A DNA stretch of 7,183 nucleotides from Haloquadratum sp. J07HQX50 (GTDB lineage Archaea > Halobacteriota > Halobacteria > Halobacteriales > Haloferacaceae). The position numbers and the translations under genes are program-made. The stretch lies in assembly GCA_000416005.1 (NCBI GenBank), contig KE356563.1, forward strand, positions 830,773 to 837,955, given 5' to 3'. Positions 5,363-7,183 of the stretch are shown in pieces. Position 1 is the first letter of the stretch, and each line of letters opens with the position of its first letter. The notes beneath the pieces were generated by a model. That model saw nothing but the letters and a program-made list of their open reading frames with translations, had not been told where the DNA came from and did not search any database.

Positions 5363-6955
5363 ATGTCTAAAGACAGTACGAAGTGTCGTGTCGAGACGAC
5401 ACAGTCAGTGTATCTTGAAACCGCAGATGGTGAAACGGCCTCGACTCGAATCCCTATCGAGGTTCGTACGACAGTTGAAGACCCGTTCAGAGCCTTCCAG
5501 CGAGTGCGGGAAGATACAACCGAGTCAGTTCTCTTAGAGACCAGCGGTGGAAACTCCGGTTGGTGTTATGCTGCAGTCAATCCGATTGAACGTCTTCAGG
5601 TCAATGAGGATGCTGAACAATTAGACAGTGCGGTTCGCAATTCTTCCAATCAGATAGCAAACGGGAGTCATTCGCTCGAAGCACTTGATGCAGTACTTCA
5701 AAAAGAGAGTCTACGGCGTGGAGAATGCGAGGTTCCATATCCATGCGGAGTGTTTGGCTGGCTATCGTATGATATCGCACGTGAAATTGAGTCACTCCCA
5801 GACGAGACGCCATCCTCAAACCTCCCGCGGCTACAGGCGGGCCTCTTTGAGAGCGTTATCGCGTGGAAAGTGCCGCAAGACTCTCCGGTTGAGTTACAAA
5901 TCACGCACTGTCCACCAAGAGGGACGGATCCTCGCGAAACGTATCAAAATGGCATAAAGCAAGCAAAGCAGCTTGCGAGAACGTGCACCCATCACGCTGC
6001 CTCTGTCGACCAACATGCCTCGTATGCAAACACAGATGTTCAATTCAAAAGTGAGTGCGGTCGTGAGAAATACGCCGACCGGGTAAGGCAGGTAAAAGAA
6101 TACATTACGGCAGGTGATACGTTCCAAGCGAACATCTCCCATCGATTGGTCGCCCCTGCACCAATCGAGTCGATTGCGGTATATGATGCCCTTCGGGAGG
6201 TAAATCCTGCTCCGTACTCTGCGTTCGTCGAGTTTCGAAATATTGACCTGATTAGCGCGAGTCCTGAGCTGCTCTTAGAAACAGATGGTGAGACGCTCGT
6301 GACCGAGCCGATCGCTGGCACGCGTCCACGTGGAGAGACATCAAAAGAGGACAGGCAATTGGAGACAGACTTGTTGGCCGATGAAAAAGAGGCGGCCGAA
6401 CACGCGATGCTCGTTGATCTGGAACGAAACGACATAGGGAAAGTTTCCAGCTACGGCACTGTCGACGTAAGCGAACACCGTCGTATCGACCGATATGCAT
6501 CGGTCATGCACCTCGTGTCGAAAGTAACAGGGAACAAAGAGAGCAGTTTCTCATTAGCTGATTCTATCGCGGCAGTGTTTCCAGGCGGAACGATTACAGG
6601 CGCACCAAAGCCTCGGACAATGGAAATTATAGAGTCGTTAGAGCAATCTCGCAGAGGTCCATACACTGGAAGTATTGGTGTTTTCGGGTTTGATGGGAAG
6701 GCGACGCTGAATATCACCATACGAACGATCACCCACGTCAATTCACAGTTTCGGCTGCGTGTAGGTGCTGGAATTGTTCATGACTCGATTCCAGAGGCAG
6801 AGTATGCTGAGACGTTGGATAAAGCTGGAGGACTCATCGAAGCAATGAATGAGGCTCTCGGCGAACGAACGTCGCTCTCGGTTGCACAGCACCCGATTGA
6901 ATCAGTGCATGAGGAGACTGTTGATGCGGCTCAGTCTGCTGGGGGATCACAATGA
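5363..6955 (+). CDS. pabB: Aminodeoxychorismate synthase component I (chorismate-binding subunit)
   Basis: Protein of 530 residues. With PabA it converts chorismate and glutamine-derived ammonia to 4-amino-4-deoxychorismate, the precursor of p-aminobenzoate and folate. The N-terminal domain contains LLET (57-60) followed by GWCYAAV. The chorismate-binding domain (about 233-497) shows AGDTFQANIS (250-259), SASPELLL (298-305), PIAGTRPRG (316-324), VDLERNDIGK (351-360), FPGGTITGAPK (406-416), GSIGVFG (436-442) and AGAGIVHDS (467-475). FPGGTITGAPK and the neighbouring pabA favour PabB. The PIAGT motif carries Ala318 where E. coli PabB has its nucleophilic Lys, so anthranilate synthase (trpE) remains possible. 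The protein ends in a 30-residue tail beyond the domain. The ATG at 5363 is the first in frame and has no SD. The last four bases overlap the pabA start. Confidence 0.85.
   Translation: MSKDSTKCRVETTQSVYLETADGETASTRIPIEVRTTVEDPFRAFQRVREDTTESVLLETSGGNSGWCYAAVNPIERLQVNEDAEQLDSAVRNSSNQIANGSHSLEALDAVLQKESLRRGECEVPYPCGVFGWLSYDIAREIESLPDETPSSNLPRLQAGLFESVIAWKVPQDSPVELQITHCPPRGTDPRETYQNGIKQAKQLARTCTHHAASVDQHASYANTDVQFKSECGREKYADRVRQVKEYITAGDTFQANISHRLVAPAPIESIAVYDALREVNPAPYSAFVEFRNIDLISASPELLLETDGETLVTEPIAGTRPRGETSKEDRQLETDLLADEKEAAEHAMLVDLERNDIGKVSSYGTVDVSEHRRIDRYASVMHLVSKVTGNKESSFSLADSIAAVFPGGTITGAPKPRTMEIIESLEQSRRGPYTGSIGVFGFDGKATLNITIRTITHVNSQFRLRVGAGIVHDSIPEAEYAETLDKAGGLIEAMNEALGERTSLSVAQHPIESVHEETVDAAQSAGGSQ
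5383..5402 (+). other. Small inverted repeat just inside pabB
   Basis: GTGTCGT (5383-5389) and ACGACAC (5396-5402) are perfect 7-base arms around a 6-base loop, beginning 20 bases after the A of the pabB ATG. In the mRNA it would form a short hairpin at codons 7-14. No second, competing structure or leader peptide is visible, so its significance is unclear. Confidence 0.35.
6941..6946 (+). promoter_or_regulatory. Shine-Dalgarno-like purine run before pabA
   Basis: GGGGGA lies five bases before the pabA ATG at 6952, inside the final codons of pabB. Together with the ATGA overlap it supports coupled translation of the two synthase subunits. The match to the anti-SD is partial. Confidence 0.45.
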
Positions 6956-7183
6956 TTCTCGTAATCGACAACTATGATTCGTTTGCGTACAACCTCGTGC
7001 AATATGTTGGAGAGTATGACGAGGTTGTCGTGCGGCGAAACGATACAGTCAGCGTTGATGATATCCAAGAATTAGACCCAGATGGAATTATCGTGTCCCC
7101 GGGACCAGGAAGCCCAGAGGAAGCTGGCATATCGATTGATATATTCCGGCACATGATTATCCCCACATTGGGTGTGTGTCTGG
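6952..7183 (+). CDS. pabA: Aminodeoxychorismate synthase component II (glutamine amidotransferase), partial
   Basis: The first 77 residues of a TrpG/PabA-type class I glutamine amidotransferase; the rest lies past the window end. It hydrolyses glutamine and passes ammonia to the chorismate-binding subunit encoded just upstream. The start reads MILVIDNYDSFAYNLVQY, typical of the family. SPGPGSPEEAGIS (residues 49-61) forms the conserved oxyanion-loop region, and GVCL (74-77) contains the nucleophilic Cys76. The ATG overlaps the pabB stop (ATGA), with a purine-rich GGGGGA about five bases upstream, so the two are translationally coupled. The assignment as PabA rather than TrpG follows the partner gene; the two families cannot be told apart from this fragment. 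The reading continues straight to the last base, so the gene is cut by the window, not broken. Confidence 0.9.
   Translation, partial: MILVIDNYDSFAYNLVQYVGEYDEVVVRRNDTVSVDDIQELDPDGIIVSPGPGSPEEAGISIDIFRHMIIPTLGVCL

Noticed and set aside
6040..6435. A 131-codon minus-strand open frame inside pabB
   Set aside because: It is antisense to the conserved chorismate-binding motifs; Ser/Arg-rich composition marks it as a shadow.
1..7183. tRNA, rRNA, CRISPR arrays, insertion sequences or attachment sites
   Set aside because: I saw no regularly spaced repeats, transposase motifs, terminal inverted repeats or tRNA-like folds; nearly all the window is accounted for by five coding genes.

Overview
The window looks like chromosomal DNA of a halophilic archaeon of the class Halobacteria. 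The proteins are rich in Asp, Glu, Thr and Ser and poor in Lys, and the ribosome-binding sites match the archaeal 16S tail (GAGGTGATC, GGAGGTGA). Several genes have no Shine-Dalgarno (SD) sequence, as expected of leaderless or non-SD initiation. G+C is only about half in the lines I sampled by eye, low for the group and suggestive of a Haloquadratum-like lineage. The genus is inference; the class is well supported.

Layout: five protein genes and no RNA genes, insertion sequences or CRISPR. Positions 6-4207 hold two minus-strand genes for membrane-anchored von Willebrand factor A (VWA) proteins. A BatA-type protein (2411-4207) is followed by a larger protein with two VWA segments and a glutamine-amidotransferase-like segment (6-2411). 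They overlap in a TGATG stop/start with a strong internal SD, so they are one operon and probably one envelope complex. MoxR ATPase and DUF58 genes often accompany such pairs, but none is visible; the window ends five bases after the second stop codon.

Positions 4303-5184 (minus) encode a serine O-acetyltransferase of the long EpsC-like type, the first step of cysteine synthesis. It is divergent from a plus-strand pair, pabB (5363-6955) and the start of pabA (6952 onward, cut by the window end). These encode the two subunits of aminodeoxychorismate synthase, which makes the p-aminobenzoate precursor of folate. They overlap by four bases (ATGA).

Non-coding DNA is limited to two short gaps. 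The 178-bp divergent region (5185-5362) contains two inverted repeats that could be operators. The 95-bp gap between cysE and the BatA-like gene contains four tandem pentamers next to a perfect SD that has no start codon at a usable distance. I did not find a wholly new system. The most interesting material is the VWA pair, the displaced SD with its pentamer array, the divergent-region palindromes, and the mixed PabB/TrpE active-site signature of pabB.
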